A DNA stretch of 10,966 nt from Nitrosopumilales archaeon CG_4_9_14_0_2_um_filter_34_16 (GCA_002788515.1 PFRJ01000028.1:1-10966); one strand, 5' to 3'. Shown: positions 1-6,724, counted from the first letter of the stretch. Notes: generated by a model from the letters alone, not told the origin. Program-made: numbers and translations.

Positions 1-145
1 CTCAGAGATTGCACATTTCTTCCAAGTGTACAAAGATTTGGAAGGCAAAAAAGTTGAAATCATAGGATGGAAATCAGCAACGGAAGCTAAAACAGTAATA
101 ATTGAATCAATAAAGAGATACAAAGATACTTTGAAAAAATACTGA
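1..145 (+). CDS. ppa: inorganic pyrophosphatase, C-terminal fragment
   Basis: This is the last 47 codons of a gene cut by the window edge; the reading frame begins at base 2 and the stop TGA is at 143-145. The translated tail contains EIAHFFQVYKDLEGKK and then GWKSATEAK, which matches the C-terminal end of soluble family I inorganic pyrophosphatases (bacterial relatives have IAHFFEHYKDLE followed by GWENAEAAK). The enzyme hydrolyses pyrophosphate to two phosphates in the cytoplasm and so pulls nucleic-acid synthesis, aminoacylation and other PPi-releasing reactions forward. The catalytic aspartates lie upstream, outside the window, so only the family can be stated. The next gene starts one base after the stop, so the two may share a transcript. 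Confidence 0.9.
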   Translation, partial: SEIAHFFQVYKDLEGKKVEIIGWKSATEAKTVIIESIKRYKDTLKKY

Positions 146-146
146 C

Positions 147-401
147 ATGTCAAAACAATGTGAACATTTCTTGCAAGCAAGAGACGTATCTCAAAATACA
201 AAAAGCTGTGAAGAGTGTGAAAAAGAACATCTTCCAGTTGTTGCACTTAGAATGTGTCTGACATGTGGCCATGTTGGTTGCTGTGATTCATCAGTTGGAA
301 AGCACGCCACAAAACATTTTGAAGAAACAGGACATCCTGTAATGAAAGCAGTGCCAGAAAATATTTGGAAGTGGTGCTACATTCATGAAGAATATTACTA
401 G
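147..401 (+). CDS. stand-alone UBP-type zinc-finger protein
   Basis: An 84-residue protein made almost entirely of one UBP-type (ZnF-UBP) zinc finger. Candidate ligands are C5-x-H7, C21-x2-C24, C37-x2-C40, C45, H53, H57, H63 and C77-x2-H80. The stretches LRMCLTCGHVGCCDSS and HFEETGHPVM are typical of the small prokaryotic members. In eukaryotes the fold binds the free Gly-Gly tail of ubiquitin. Compared from memory with the HDAC6 finger, the tail-contacting Trp and Tyr near the C-terminus are kept (W76, Y78), but the Arg-Tyr after the CG motif is replaced by D47-S48, so ubiquitin-tail binding cannot be assumed. There is no signal peptide or membrane segment. The ATG lies one base after the pyrophosphatase stop and has no clear Shine-Dalgarno, which suggests cotranscription. 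The partner and role are unknown. Confidence 0.85.
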   Translation: MSKQCEHFLQARDVSQNTKSCEECEKEHLPVVALRMCLTCGHVGCCDSSVGKHATKHFEETGHPVMKAVPENIWKWCYIHEEYY

Positions 402-416
402 GGATAATAGTTATTC

Positions 417-422
417 AAAAAA
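417..422 (-). terminator. T-tract downstream of TBP
   Basis: On the minus strand a run of six T follows the TBP stop codon by about 13 bases, in the 34-base gap between two convergent genes. Archaeal RNA polymerase terminates on such U-tracts without needing a hairpin. A shorter T-run at 425-428 on the plus strand could serve the zinc-finger gene. Assignment is by position and composition only. Confidence 0.45.
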
Positions 423-435
423 TATTTTCTGTAAT

Positions 436-996
436 CTAATCGTAGACCATTAGGCCTTTTTCTTCAAGCAAAGCATGAATTTGGTTGACAGAGCGATGAA
501 CATCTTTTTCAAGTTTAGCGCCAACACATACGAGTTTTCCTGATGCAAAAATCAGAATCACTGTTTTTGGATCAAGCATTCTGTGAATTAAACCAGGGAA
601 TTGTTCTGGCTCATACATGCTTCTAGGAAGAGTTCTTGCTGCTTGCTCCAAGTTTACTTTACCTCCAAGGTTAATTGAAGACACAATGTTTTGAATTGAA
701 ACTATAGGGTCATTTTTTATTTTGATTTTGCCTTTTCGTAATATTTTTACTACTTCAAACACAGCAGTTTCTGCCAGCTCTTGTGATTTGGCACCAGTGC
801 AGACCATCTTTCCAGAGCCAAAAAGCAATGTTGCAGTTTTAGGATTCTTTAACCTAAACACAGCACCTGGGAATTGTTCTGGATGATATTCAACTGCAGG
901 GAATTTTTTAGTGATATCTACGAGGTCTAATTTTTGTTCAATTGTGGCAGAAGCTACGACGTTAACTATTGCAATTATGGGCTTTGTTTGAGTCAT
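436..996 (-). CDS. tbp: TATA-box-binding protein (TBP)
   Basis: A 186-residue archaeal TBP, the basal factor that binds and bends the TATA box and recruits TFB and RNA polymerase. It is the usual saddle of two imperfect repeats (about residues 7-90 and 98-181), each carrying EQFPG, then DPKT or NPKT, then a FxSGKxVC motif. The four phenylalanines that wedge into the minor groove appear to be F42 and F59 in repeat 1 and F133 and F150 in repeat 2. Length is normal for an archaeal TBP core, with no N-terminal extension. The ATG follows the TFB stop after one base, with a GGGAGG Shine-Dalgarno 8 bases upstream inside the TFB gene, so TBP is the second gene of a TFB-TBP operon. Confidence 0.97.
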   Translation of the reverse strand: MTQTKPIIAIVNVVASATIEQKLDLVDITKKFPAVEYHPEQFPGAVFRLKNPKTATLLFGSGKMVCTGAKSQELAETAVFEVVKILRKGKIKIKNDPIVSIQNIVSSINLGGKVNLEQAARTLPRSMYEPEQFPGLIHRMLDPKTVILIFASGKLVCVGAKLEKDVHRSVNQIHALLEEKGLMVYD

Positions 997-997
997 C

Positions 998-1930
998 TTA
1001 TTTTCCTCCCAGCATGTCCATATTTTGGTCTAATCGTAAGCCTTTGTATCTATTTCTAATTGTTACTTCAGTGACATTTGCAGCCTCTGCAATGTCTCGC
1101 TGAGTCTTATCCTCACCGTTTTTCACACATGACAAGTATAGTGCTGCAGCTGCCAATCCCATTGGATCTTTTCCTGCAGATTCCTCATGTTCTTGTGCAT
1201 CTTTTAGTACTTTGACTGCAAATCGTTTTGTCTTTTCTGTAATTCCAATAGAGCTTGCAATTCTTGCCACACATTGAACTGGATCAACTACTGGCATTTT
1301 CAATTCTAATTCTTGATGTAAGATTCTATAACATCTTGAGATATCTTTTTTCTTGATGTTACCTGCATCAGAAACGTCTTTTAGAGTTCTAGGTGTTTCA
1401 GTGTCTCGGCATGCAGCATAAAGAGATGCAGCGATTAATGCAGAAATAGAACGGCCTTTGACGAGTCCTTTCTCCAGTGCTTTTCTGTAAATATATGACG
1501 CCTTTTCTATTACAGCGTCTGAAAGCGAAAGTTTGTCTTTTAATGTAGATAATTCACTTAGTGCTTGTCTGAGATTTTTGTCAGATGATGCATTGACTTT
1601 ACTTCTACTATCCCAAGTTCTCAGCCTTTCAATTGTACTTTTCATTGTAGATGTGAGTGGTTTTCCAGAAGAGTCCTTGTTCATCGGACTGATAATAGTT
1701 GCTAGTCCTCTGTCATGCATTGCAAGTGATGTCGGAGCCCCAGTTCTAGTAGGATCAGCCCCCCCTTCTTTAGAAAACGATCTCCATTCAGGTCCAGAAT
1801 CTTGCAATGTTTCAGAAATAACAAAACCGCATTTTCCACAAAATCTTTCTCCAGTGACATTATCAGTCAACATAGATTTTTTCCCACAACGACCGCATGT
1901 GGAATCTGCGTTAATCATTTCTAGAACCAA
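998..1930 (-). CDS. tfb: transcription initiation factor TFB (TFIIB homologue)
   Basis: A 310-residue TFB that bridges TBP-DNA and RNA polymerase. The N-terminal zinc ribbon uses C12-x2-C15 and C31-x2-C34. Next comes the B-reader/linker region (PEWRSF near residue 50, then the conserved HDRGLATIIS). Two cyclin folds follow (about 112-205 and 213-305); the second ends in the recognition helix-turn-helix (TQRDIAEAANVTEVTIRNRY) that reads the BRE. Length is normal. The outermost start is TTG at 1930; an in-frame ATG four codons inside (1916-1918) is equally plausible. A TATA-like CATATAGT lies at about 1961-1968 on this strand, giving a transcript start near 1938. The gene leads the TFB-TBP operon. 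Ammonia-oxidising archaea usually carry several TFBs, so this may be one of a set. Confidence 0.96.
   Translation of the reverse strand: MVLEMINADSTCGRCGKKSMLTDNVTGERFCGKCGFVISETLQDSGPEWRSFSKEGGADPTRTGAPTSLAMHDRGLATIISPMNKDSSGKPLTSTMKSTIERLRTWDSRSKVNASSDKNLRQALSELSTLKDKLSLSDAVIEKASYIYRKALEKGLVKGRSISALIAASLYAACRDTETPRTLKDVSDAGNIKKKDISRCYRILHQELELKMPVVDPVQCVARIASSIGITEKTKRFAVKVLKDAQEHEESAGKDPMGLAAAALYLSCVKNGEDKTQRDIAEAANVTEVTIRNRYKGLRLDQNMDMLGGK
1005..1010 (-). promoter_or_regulatory. Shine-Dalgarno for TBP, inside TFB
   Basis: On the minus strand GGGAGG stands 8 bases before the TBP ATG and is part of the codons for the C-terminal Gly-Gly of TFB. It is the clearest ribosome-binding site in the window. 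This fits the archaeal pattern in which internal operon genes use a Shine-Dalgarno while first genes are leaderless. Confidence 0.8.
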
Positions 1931-1960
1931 AGGTAATTACCAATATTGCATGGTGGAATT

Positions 1961-1968
1961 ACTATATG
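1961..1968 (-). promoter_or_regulatory. TATA-like element for the TFB-TBP operon
   Basis: On the minus strand CATATAGT lies about 33 bases before the TTG and 45 bases before the ATG candidate start of TFB. Expected transcription start is near 1936-1940, leaving a short leader of roughly 8-20 bases. The 167-base gap 1931-2097 holds this promoter and the divergent one for the peptidase gene; no other structure stands out in it. Confidence 0.4.
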
Positions 1969-2066
1969 AACCGATTTATTTTGGATTTTTTGGAGAAAAT
2001 GAGCCTAATTGGCAAAAACAATCCATAGGACAAAGGAAATTCTAGGCACAACAAACCAGATATTGA

Positions 2067-2076
2067 TTTTTTAATA
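2067..2076 (+). promoter_or_regulatory. TATA box for oligoendopeptidase gene
   Basis: The A/T-only run TTTTTTAATA is centred about 26 bases before the ATG at 2098. This is the spacing expected when transcription starts at or next to the start codon, so the mRNA is probably leaderless. No Shine-Dalgarno is present before the ATG. Confidence 0.6.
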
Positions 2077-2097
2077 GTCACAAAACAGCGAAAATAG

Positions 2098-3870
2098 ATG
2101 CCAGAATATCAATTAGGCAAATGGGATTTAACAGAATTAGTAAAAAACCCAAAAAGTCCTGCTTTTCAAAAACAAATTCAAGAATTAGAAAAACAGGCAT
2201 TAAAGTTTGAAAAAATCAAATCAAAACTAGATCCTAAAATGTCATCTAAACAATTCATGAACATAATACAACAAGTTGAAGAAATTTCAGAAAACATGAG
2301 TAAGATTGGAGGTTATGCATCATTAGCATATTCATCAGACACACAATCAGATGAAGCCACATCCTTAATGACAAAGATGTCAAAGTTGGGATCTGAGATT
2401 TCAAACAAGATTTTGTTTTTTGATTTATGGTGGAAAACACAAGTTGATGAAAAAAATGCAAAAAGGCTCATGGCAAATGCAGGAGAGATTACAGAATATC
2501 TTTCTCACAAAAGACTATTTGCAAAATATGCGCTTAGTGAACCTGAAGAGCGAATCATAAACACATTAGATGTAACTGGAATATCTGCACTGGTAAAATT
2601 GTATGATAAAATTACTAATGCCTTTGAATACAAAATGAAGGTTGGAAATAAATCCAAAGTAATGACAAGAGAAGAGATTACAAATTATGTTAGAAGTACG
2701 AATCCAAAAATTCGTGAGACAGCATATAAAACAATTCTTACAAAATATTTCGATAATAAAGGAGTAGTAGGAGAGATTTATCAAAATATTGTTCTTAACT
2801 GGAAAGATGAAGGCATAGAAATTCGCGGATACAAATCGCCAATATCAATGAGAAACATTGGAAACGATATAGACGATAAAACCATCGATTCTCTGCTTTC
2901 AGTGTGTAAGAAAAACTCACCTGTTTTTCAGAAATTCTTTGTTCAAAAAGCAAAAATGCTGAAAATGAAAAAATTAAGAAGGTACGACTTGTATGCCCCA
3001 GCAACAGCCAACATCAAAGAAAAAAATTATTCGTATAACAACTCGGTAAAACTGGTTTTTGAGTCACTTGGGAAATTCAGTGACAAACTAGAAGAACATG
3101 CTAGAAAAGTATTCAACGAAAACCATATCGATTCAGAGATAAGACAAGGTAAAAGAGACGGAGCGTTCTGTAGTACACTTACCCCAAAAATTACGCCATT
3201 TGTGCTAGTGAATTTTACTGGAAAATCAAGAGACGTCTTTACGTTGGCTCATGAGTTAGGTCATGCAGTTCACAGTCAAGCAGCACAAGACAGATCAATT
3301 CTTGTTCAAGACGCACCACTACCTTTAGCTGAGACAGCATCTACATTTTCAGAATTATTATTGTATGACAATTTATCAGATAAAATTTCAGATGATGAAA
3401 AAAGGATAATGTTATCTGAAAAAATTGATGACCTGTATGCTACAATTCTAAGGCAATCATTTTTTACAATATTTGAAGTCGACGCTCATAAACAAATTGG
3501 AGAAGGCACCACAATAGATGAAATATCAAAAACATATCTACAAAATCTCAAAGTACAGTTTGGAAATTCTGTCAGTTTAACAGACGATTTTGCAATCGAA
3601 TGGAGTTGTATTCCTCACTTTTACCATACTCCGTTTTACTGTTATGCATATTCCTTTGGAAACTTGCTTGCATTATCACTATTTCAAAGATATAAAAAAG
3701 AAGGAAAAGACTTTGTTCCGTCATACATTAACATTCTTGCAGCTGGAGGATCTAAGAAACCAGAAAAACTTCTCTTAGAATATGGATTTGATATAACATC
3801 TCCTAAATTCTGGCAAGAGGGTTTTGATTATATCAAAAAACAAGTAAACACACTTGCATCACTAGATTGA
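2098..3870 (+). CDS. pepF: oligoendopeptidase F-type zinc peptidase (family M3B)
   Basis: A 590-residue cytoplasmic zinc metallopeptidase that cleaves short peptides, probably those released by the proteasome and other proteases. The catalytic motif is H385-E-L-G-H389 (context TLAHELGHAVH), and the third zinc ligand is probably E412 in AETASTFSE, spaced as in M3 enzymes. The C-terminal IPHFYHTPFYCYAYSFGN segment is the conserved M3B wall that supplies transition-state Tyr/His residues. The N-terminal half is helical and charged, as in PepF. Length (about 600) is normal, and no signal peptide is present. The ATG is supported by a TATA box about 26 bases upstream. The gene is divergent from TFB and stands alone. 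M3B enzymes are mainly bacterial and patchy in archaea, so an old transfer is possible, but base use here matches the neighbours. Confidence 0.95.
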   Translation: MPEYQLGKWDLTELVKNPKSPAFQKQIQELEKQALKFEKIKSKLDPKMSSKQFMNIIQQVEEISENMSKIGGYASLAYSSDTQSDEATSLMTKMSKLGSEISNKILFFDLWWKTQVDEKNAKRLMANAGEITEYLSHKRLFAKYALSEPEERIINTLDVTGISALVKLYDKITNAFEYKMKVGNKSKVMTREEITNYVRSTNPKIRETAYKTILTKYFDNKGVVGEIYQNIVLNWKDEGIEIRGYKSPISMRNIGNDIDDKTIDSLLSVCKKNSPVFQKFFVQKAKMLKMKKLRRYDLYAPATANIKEKNYSYNNSVKLVFESLGKFSDKLEEHARKVFNENHIDSEIRQGKRDGAFCSTLTPKITPFVLVNFTGKSRDVFTLAHELGHAVHSQAAQDRSILVQDAPLPLAETASTFSELLLYDNLSDKISDDEKRIMLSEKIDDLYATILRQSFFTIFEVDAHKQIGEGTTIDEISKTYLQNLKVQFGNSVSLTDDFAIEWSCIPHFYHTPFYCYAYSFGNLLALSLFQRYKKEGKDFVPSYINILAAGGSKKPEKLLLEYGFDITSPKFWQEGFDYIKKQVNTLASLD

Positions 3871-3871
3871 A

Positions 3872-3876
3872 TTTTT
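3872..3876 (+). terminator. T-tract after pepF
   Basis: Five T residues occur directly after the pepF stop codon and before the GC-rich hairpin. This is a minimal archaeal U-tract, so termination here is plausible but not certain. Confidence 0.3.
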
Positions 3877-3884
3877 GAATAAAT

Positions 3885-3960
3885 GGGGCTGGCAGTCCAA
3901 CGCATGGACTGCCAGCTTGTTCCCCGAACGGTTTGAATTCGATGTCAAATAAAAGACATC
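3885..3960. ncRNA. structured intergenic element (candidate ncRNA or bidirectional terminator)
   Basis: In the 115-base gap between two convergent genes sits a GC-rich island in otherwise A+T-rich DNA. Bases 3888-3899 (GCTGGCAGTCCA) and 3905-3916 (TGGACTGCCAGC) form a perfect 12-bp stem with the 5-base loop ACGCA. Flanking GGG at 3885-3887 can pair with CCC at 3922-3924 across a TTGTT bulge. A competing small hairpin, GTTC-CCC-GAAC, spans 3919-3929. A second hairpin, GATGTC (3941-3946) with GACATC (3955-3960), has an A-rich 8-base loop. It matches no RNA family I recognise (not tRNA, SRP RNA or RNase P RNA; no convincing C/D boxes). The stems are nearly symmetric, so the strand cannot be told. 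It could be a small RNA, a terminator for both genes, or a repeated genomic element. Confidence 0.5.
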
Positions 3961-3985
3961 AATAATCTGATTTAAACGTTTGAAA

Positions 3986-4567
3986 TTATTTGAAACTAAA
4001 TTTCTTGGGTTTAATCTTTCTGAGAGTACCAGCTAAAATCCCAATAGAGATGCCTAACTGGTAAAGCAAGTATAACAAAACCTCAAAAGAACTAGGGGTG
4101 AGATCCGTGAATCTGCTTACAGCAGTCAATATTAGTAAAAGTGTGCTAAAAAAGAAAACAAAGACCTTGGTTACGCCATTAATATGAGTAAATTTCAACA
4201 TGACAAAACTCATGACAGTGACAGATATTGCCAATACGGTCAGAAATCCAGTGTTCATTCCAAAAATCAAAAAAAGTGATGAAAATATTTCATCAGAGCT
4301 AATTACAGGCAAATTAAACAGATCAATTTTTTCAGGAGATTCAAAACGTGGAACACTCAAAACCGCATTAATCAGAAACAATACAAACAAAGTTATGGAG
4401 ACAGTCTTGACATGAGTTTGCAAACGTGGGAATCTTACAAGTATTGCCCTACCAAGAATTATTCCTTGAAACAAGCCAATACCGAAAGCACTCAGTATCG
4501 CAATCAGTTGGATTACAGGATGTAAGAAAATATCAACTGGAAATGGGAGTAATGCCAATGTTATCAA
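3986..4567 (-). CDS. five-helix integral membrane protein of unknown function
   Basis: A 193-residue hydrophobic protein with five predicted membrane segments, at about residues 18-39, 54-72, 98-124, 132-150 and 161-182. Basic residues lie after helix 1 (R40, R45, R48, K54), between helices 3 and 4 (K125, K134) and at the tail (KKIKPKK-like end). The acidic loop 73-97 falls on the other side. Together these predict N-terminus out and C-terminus in. No catalytic motif, transporter signature or Cys pair is seen. The start is TTG at 4567; an in-frame stop lies four codons upstream and no ATG is available nearby. An AT-rich CTAATATT at 4586-4593 on this strand sits about 22 bases ahead. The gene is divergent from the exported protein at 4701, with no operon partner. 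I do not recognise the family; it is likely a lineage-specific membrane protein. Confidence 0.8.
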   Translation of the reverse strand: MITLALLPFPVDIFLHPVIQLIAILSAFGIGLFQGIILGRAILVRFPRLQTHVKTVSITLFVLFLINAVLSVPRFESPEKIDLFNLPVISSDEIFSSLFLIFGMNTGFLTVLAISVTVMSFVMLKFTHINGVTKVFVFFFSTLLLILTAVSRFTDLTPSSFEVLLYLLYQLGISIGILAGTLRKIKPKKFSFK

Positions 4568-4669
4568 ATATCGGTTCTAATGAGAATATTAGTTAGTAGA
4601 TAATCTAGTTTTGCCATAAAGTAAAAAATACTCAATTGGATAATCCATAGTGAACAAAAAAGGAGTAAA

Positions 4670-4677
4670 TTTAATAA
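4670..4677 (+). promoter_or_regulatory. TATA box deciding the start of the exported protein
   Basis: TTTAATAA is centred about 27 bases before the ATG at 4701, the standard spacing for a leaderless archaeal mRNA. It lies inside the alternative longer frame that begins with GTG at 4650, which argues for the shorter ATG start. A weaker AT-rich run at 4622-4630 could serve the GTG start instead. Confidence 0.55.
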
Positions 4678-4700
4678 TTTCAATTTTAGAGAAACAACCT

Positions 4701-5849
4701 ATGCAAGAAAAGATACTTTGTTTGGCATTAATCATGTTGATTGGAGTTACAACTAGTCTTGCATACTCTCAGGAAATAAAACATGCGACATTTCAAGAGA
4801 CAGCACAAATCATCATAGATCAGAGCATATCTCAGAATGTAACAGCATCCATCACACTACAAAGTACTAGCATTCAAGAAATAAAAATTCCAGCAGAATT
4901 AGATCAAGAAGTAAGGGACAACAAAAGAATAGCTGCAATAATTTTTACGAATCAAGATCAGTGTGTTTTAGGAGTGGTAAATGAGTCATGTATCATGATT
5001 AACGTGACAAGGGATCCGGCAGACAAAGGAATTATTGCTATTCAGAATTCTACAAAAGAAATTGCCAATTTGTACATAGACAAACTCAATCAAGTATTTG
5101 ACACAAATGCCAAACTTCATTCAGTATTCATACACAGTGATGGCAAATCAAATGAGGCATTAGAGACCTCAGGAATAATTTCTGGAAGAGGAATGATTTC
5201 AGCAGTATACACATTACCAATGGAAGACACAGACTCTATGTATGAGAAAATTTCAGCCATTCTCATCCCTAAATCAATTAGAGATAGAGGCGGATTCTAC
5301 GATGTAGCTAAAAATTTATCATCAGAGAATAATGCAAAAATGACATTCTCATGGATTCCATTGGATTCCAAATCACTTTTTCAGTTGAAACTATCAGTTG
5401 ACTATCCAAACAGTGCATCCATAAGTTCAGAGATAGACCCCTTGAAATTTCTCAAAGTCGAAGAGTTGAAAAGATCAAAATATTTTGATTCTGGATTTTA
5501 TCCATTGAATTCAATAATTCAGGTGGTAGTATTATCTTCTGAGAATACCAATGTTTCAGATGTTAAAGGAAACATCGTTCCAACACAAATCATCAACGAT
5601 GAAAAAATTCCAATTGAAATAACAGAACAAGGATGGATTTTTGATCCTGAAGAAGGCCAAAGAATCCAAGGAAAATACATTTTTGGTGAAAAAACATCAG
5701 TGAATAAGGAAGAATTAAAATTTTCATTGGGAGGGGAGAATCTTCAACATGTAAAACAAGAATTTGATGAATCAGTTATAGTAGCGATAATCATAACAAT
5801 AGTAGCAATTGCAGCTGCAGTATTTTATCTTAAAGGATATAAAAAATAA
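4701..5849 (+). CDS. exported, C-terminally membrane-anchored protein of unknown function
   Basis: A 382-residue protein that begins with a classical signal sequence (short charged MQEK, then a hydrophobic core ending near SLAYSQ, residues about 5-24). It ends with one membrane helix (about 359-377) followed by the basic tail KGYKK. The roughly 330-residue middle part should therefore face outside the cell, held by the C-terminal anchor. It is rich in beta-forming and Asn/Ser/Thr residues. It has two close cysteines, C88 and C97, which could form a disulfide. No enzyme motif is visible. A longer frame with GTG at 4650 adds 17 residues, but the ATG gives a better signal peptide and has a TATA box at the right distance. 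The stop directly abuts the stop of the convergent arginine decarboxylase gene. The family is not recognised; an S-layer-associated or surface role is only a guess. Confidence 0.82.
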   Translation: MQEKILCLALIMLIGVTTSLAYSQEIKHATFQETAQIIIDQSISQNVTASITLQSTSIQEIKIPAELDQEVRDNKRIAAIIFTNQDQCVLGVVNESCIMINVTRDPADKGIIAIQNSTKEIANLYIDKLNQVFDTNAKLHSVFIHSDGKSNEALETSGIISGRGMISAVYTLPMEDTDSMYEKISAILIPKSIRDRGGFYDVAKNLSSENNAKMTFSWIPLDSKSLFQLKLSVDYPNSASISSEIDPLKFLKVEELKRSKYFDSGFYPLNSIIQVVVLSSENTNVSDVKGNIVPTQIINDEKIPIEITEQGWIFDPEEGQRIQGKYIFGEKTSVNKEELKFSLGGENLQHVKQEFDESVIVAIIITIVAIAAAVFYLKGYKK

Positions 5850-6401
5850 TCATACCAAAAGAACAGCCGCTGCAAAAACAGTTGTCCATTTTCCATCTTT
5901 GTCACCCTTAGAGGATTGTGTAATATTGTGCGTGTTGTAAATTTCACCTGAAATTTTCCACTGCTGTCTCTTTTCATCCCAGTTTTTATCAGCATCAAAA
6001 GGAATACCTAATGAGGAAGCCAACATTTGTGCTGCAATATCTTCAGCGTAATCACCAGCTTGAATTTCATTTTGCCCAAATGATTCATACTCTGAAAGAT
6101 AGCCGTATCGAGTCTTGTCTTTTGGTTGTGCAAGTCCAACAGATGCAGAACACACTCTATGTGGCTCATTAGTTTGATTCTTTGAATAAATAGTAAACAA
6201 GATTTGTCCAGGTTTAATTTTTTTCAGACCATCTTTTCTTGAGATCAATTTTGCATTTGGTGGAAATATGCTGGAAATCAAAACAAGGTTTGTTCCTGCA
6301 ATGCCAGCATCTCTTAGAGCATATTCAAAACTAGTCAATCTATCTTCATGAACACCCTTACCCTTTGTAAGGAATAGATTTTTTGCGATTAGATCCAGCA
6401 T
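5850..6401 (-). CDS. pdaD: pyruvoyl-dependent arginine decarboxylase
   Basis: A 183-residue proenzyme of the PvlArgDC family. It converts arginine to agmatine, the first step to putrescine and spermidine in archaea and the source of agmatine for the agmatidine base of tRNA-Ile2. The proenzyme cuts itself between S43 and S44 (context LVLISSIFPPN), and S44 becomes the pyruvoyl cofactor on the larger chain. Other family marks are KPGQILF, CSASVGLA, GYLSEYESFG (with a probable catalytic Glu, E104 or E106) and the C-terminal KWTTVFAAAVL. Length is normal (about 160-185). The start is ATG at 6399-6401, with a TATA box at 6427-6434. The gene is monocistronic; its stop abuts that of the exported protein with no gap. 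It is cytoplasmic. Confidence 0.95.
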   Translation of the reverse strand: MLDLIAKNLFLTKGKGVHEDRLTSFEYALRDAGIAGTNLVLISSIFPPNAKLISRKDGLKKIKPGQILFTIYSKNQTNEPHRVCSASVGLAQPKDKTRYGYLSEYESFGQNEIQAGDYAEDIAAQMLASSLGIPFDADKNWDEKRQQWKISGEIYNTHNITQSSKGDKDGKWTTVFAAAVLLV

Positions 6402-6426
6402 TTCTGAATTGATGAAAGATTGTTAT

Positions 6427-6434
6427 TATTTATA
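6427..6434 (-). promoter_or_regulatory. TATA box for pdaD
   Basis: On the minus strand TATAAATA is centred about 29 bases before the pdaD ATG and is preceded by purine-rich bases. This is one of the closest matches to the archaeal TATA consensus in the window and predicts a leader of only a few bases. Confidence 0.65.
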
Positions 6435-6467
6435 CTTTAATTGGGATTGTGTATTTTCAAAATGCAG

Positions 6468-6474
6468 AAAAAAA
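6468..6474 (-). terminator. T7 tract after small membrane protein gene
   Basis: On the minus strand seven consecutive T follow the TAG stop (6476-6478) after one base. It is a strong archaeal U-tract terminator candidate that would separate this gene from pdaD, whose promoter lies just downstream. Confidence 0.6.
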
Positions 6475-6475
6475 T

Positions 6476-6703
6476 CTAATCAGATTTTCTTTTTTTCTTT
6501 CTCTTGTCTGGAGTGGTTTGCGTTTGTGTCAAAAGGAGAAACGTAAAGAATGCACCCAATCCAATATTAATAACACCCAAAAATGTGATCATCAGTGTTG
6601 CTCCTCCGGATGCAACAGTTAATCCAATAACGATTCCCAATGTTCCGGTTGCATAAAACATCATCATCAAAACCTTGACTCTAGTTGGTTCGATGTATCT
6701 CAT
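6476..6703 (-). CDS. small two-helix membrane protein
   Basis: A 75-residue protein with two membrane segments (about residues 11-31 and 36-58), joined by a tight Gly/Ser turn (ASGGA). It ends in a strongly basic tail (DKRKKKRKSD). Basic residues at both ends place both termini in the cytoplasm, a helical hairpin. No motif points to an activity; subunit, scaffold or RNA/lipid contact through the basic tail are all guesses. The start is taken as ATG at 6701-6703, because TTTATAATAA at 6725-6734 is centred about 27 bases upstream. A TTG four codons earlier (6713-6715) would be only about 15 bases from that TATA box and is less likely. The gene is divergent from tRNA-Thr. Confidence 0.78.
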   Translation of the reverse strand: MRYIEPTRVKVLMMMFYATGTLGIVIGLTVASGGATLMITFLGVINIGLGAFFTFLLLTQTQTTPDKRKKKRKSD

Positions 6704-6724
6704 AACAGATATCAAAATACGGGA

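Noticed and set aside
1533..2045. A 170-codon open frame on the plus strand opposite the TFB gene
   Set aside because: It is antisense to the unmistakable zinc ribbon and first cyclin fold of TFB, has a protein composition without a recognisable fold, and lacks its own promoter.
3931..3960. T-arm-like GGTTTGAATTC as part of a hidden or split tRNA
   Set aside because: No acceptor, D or anticodon stems can be built around it, and the neighbouring 12-bp hairpin is incompatible with a cloverleaf.
3960..3985. CTGA near 3967 as a D box of a C/D guide RNA
   Set aside because: No matching C box (RTGATGA) occurs at a suitable distance, so the four-base match is not meaningful.
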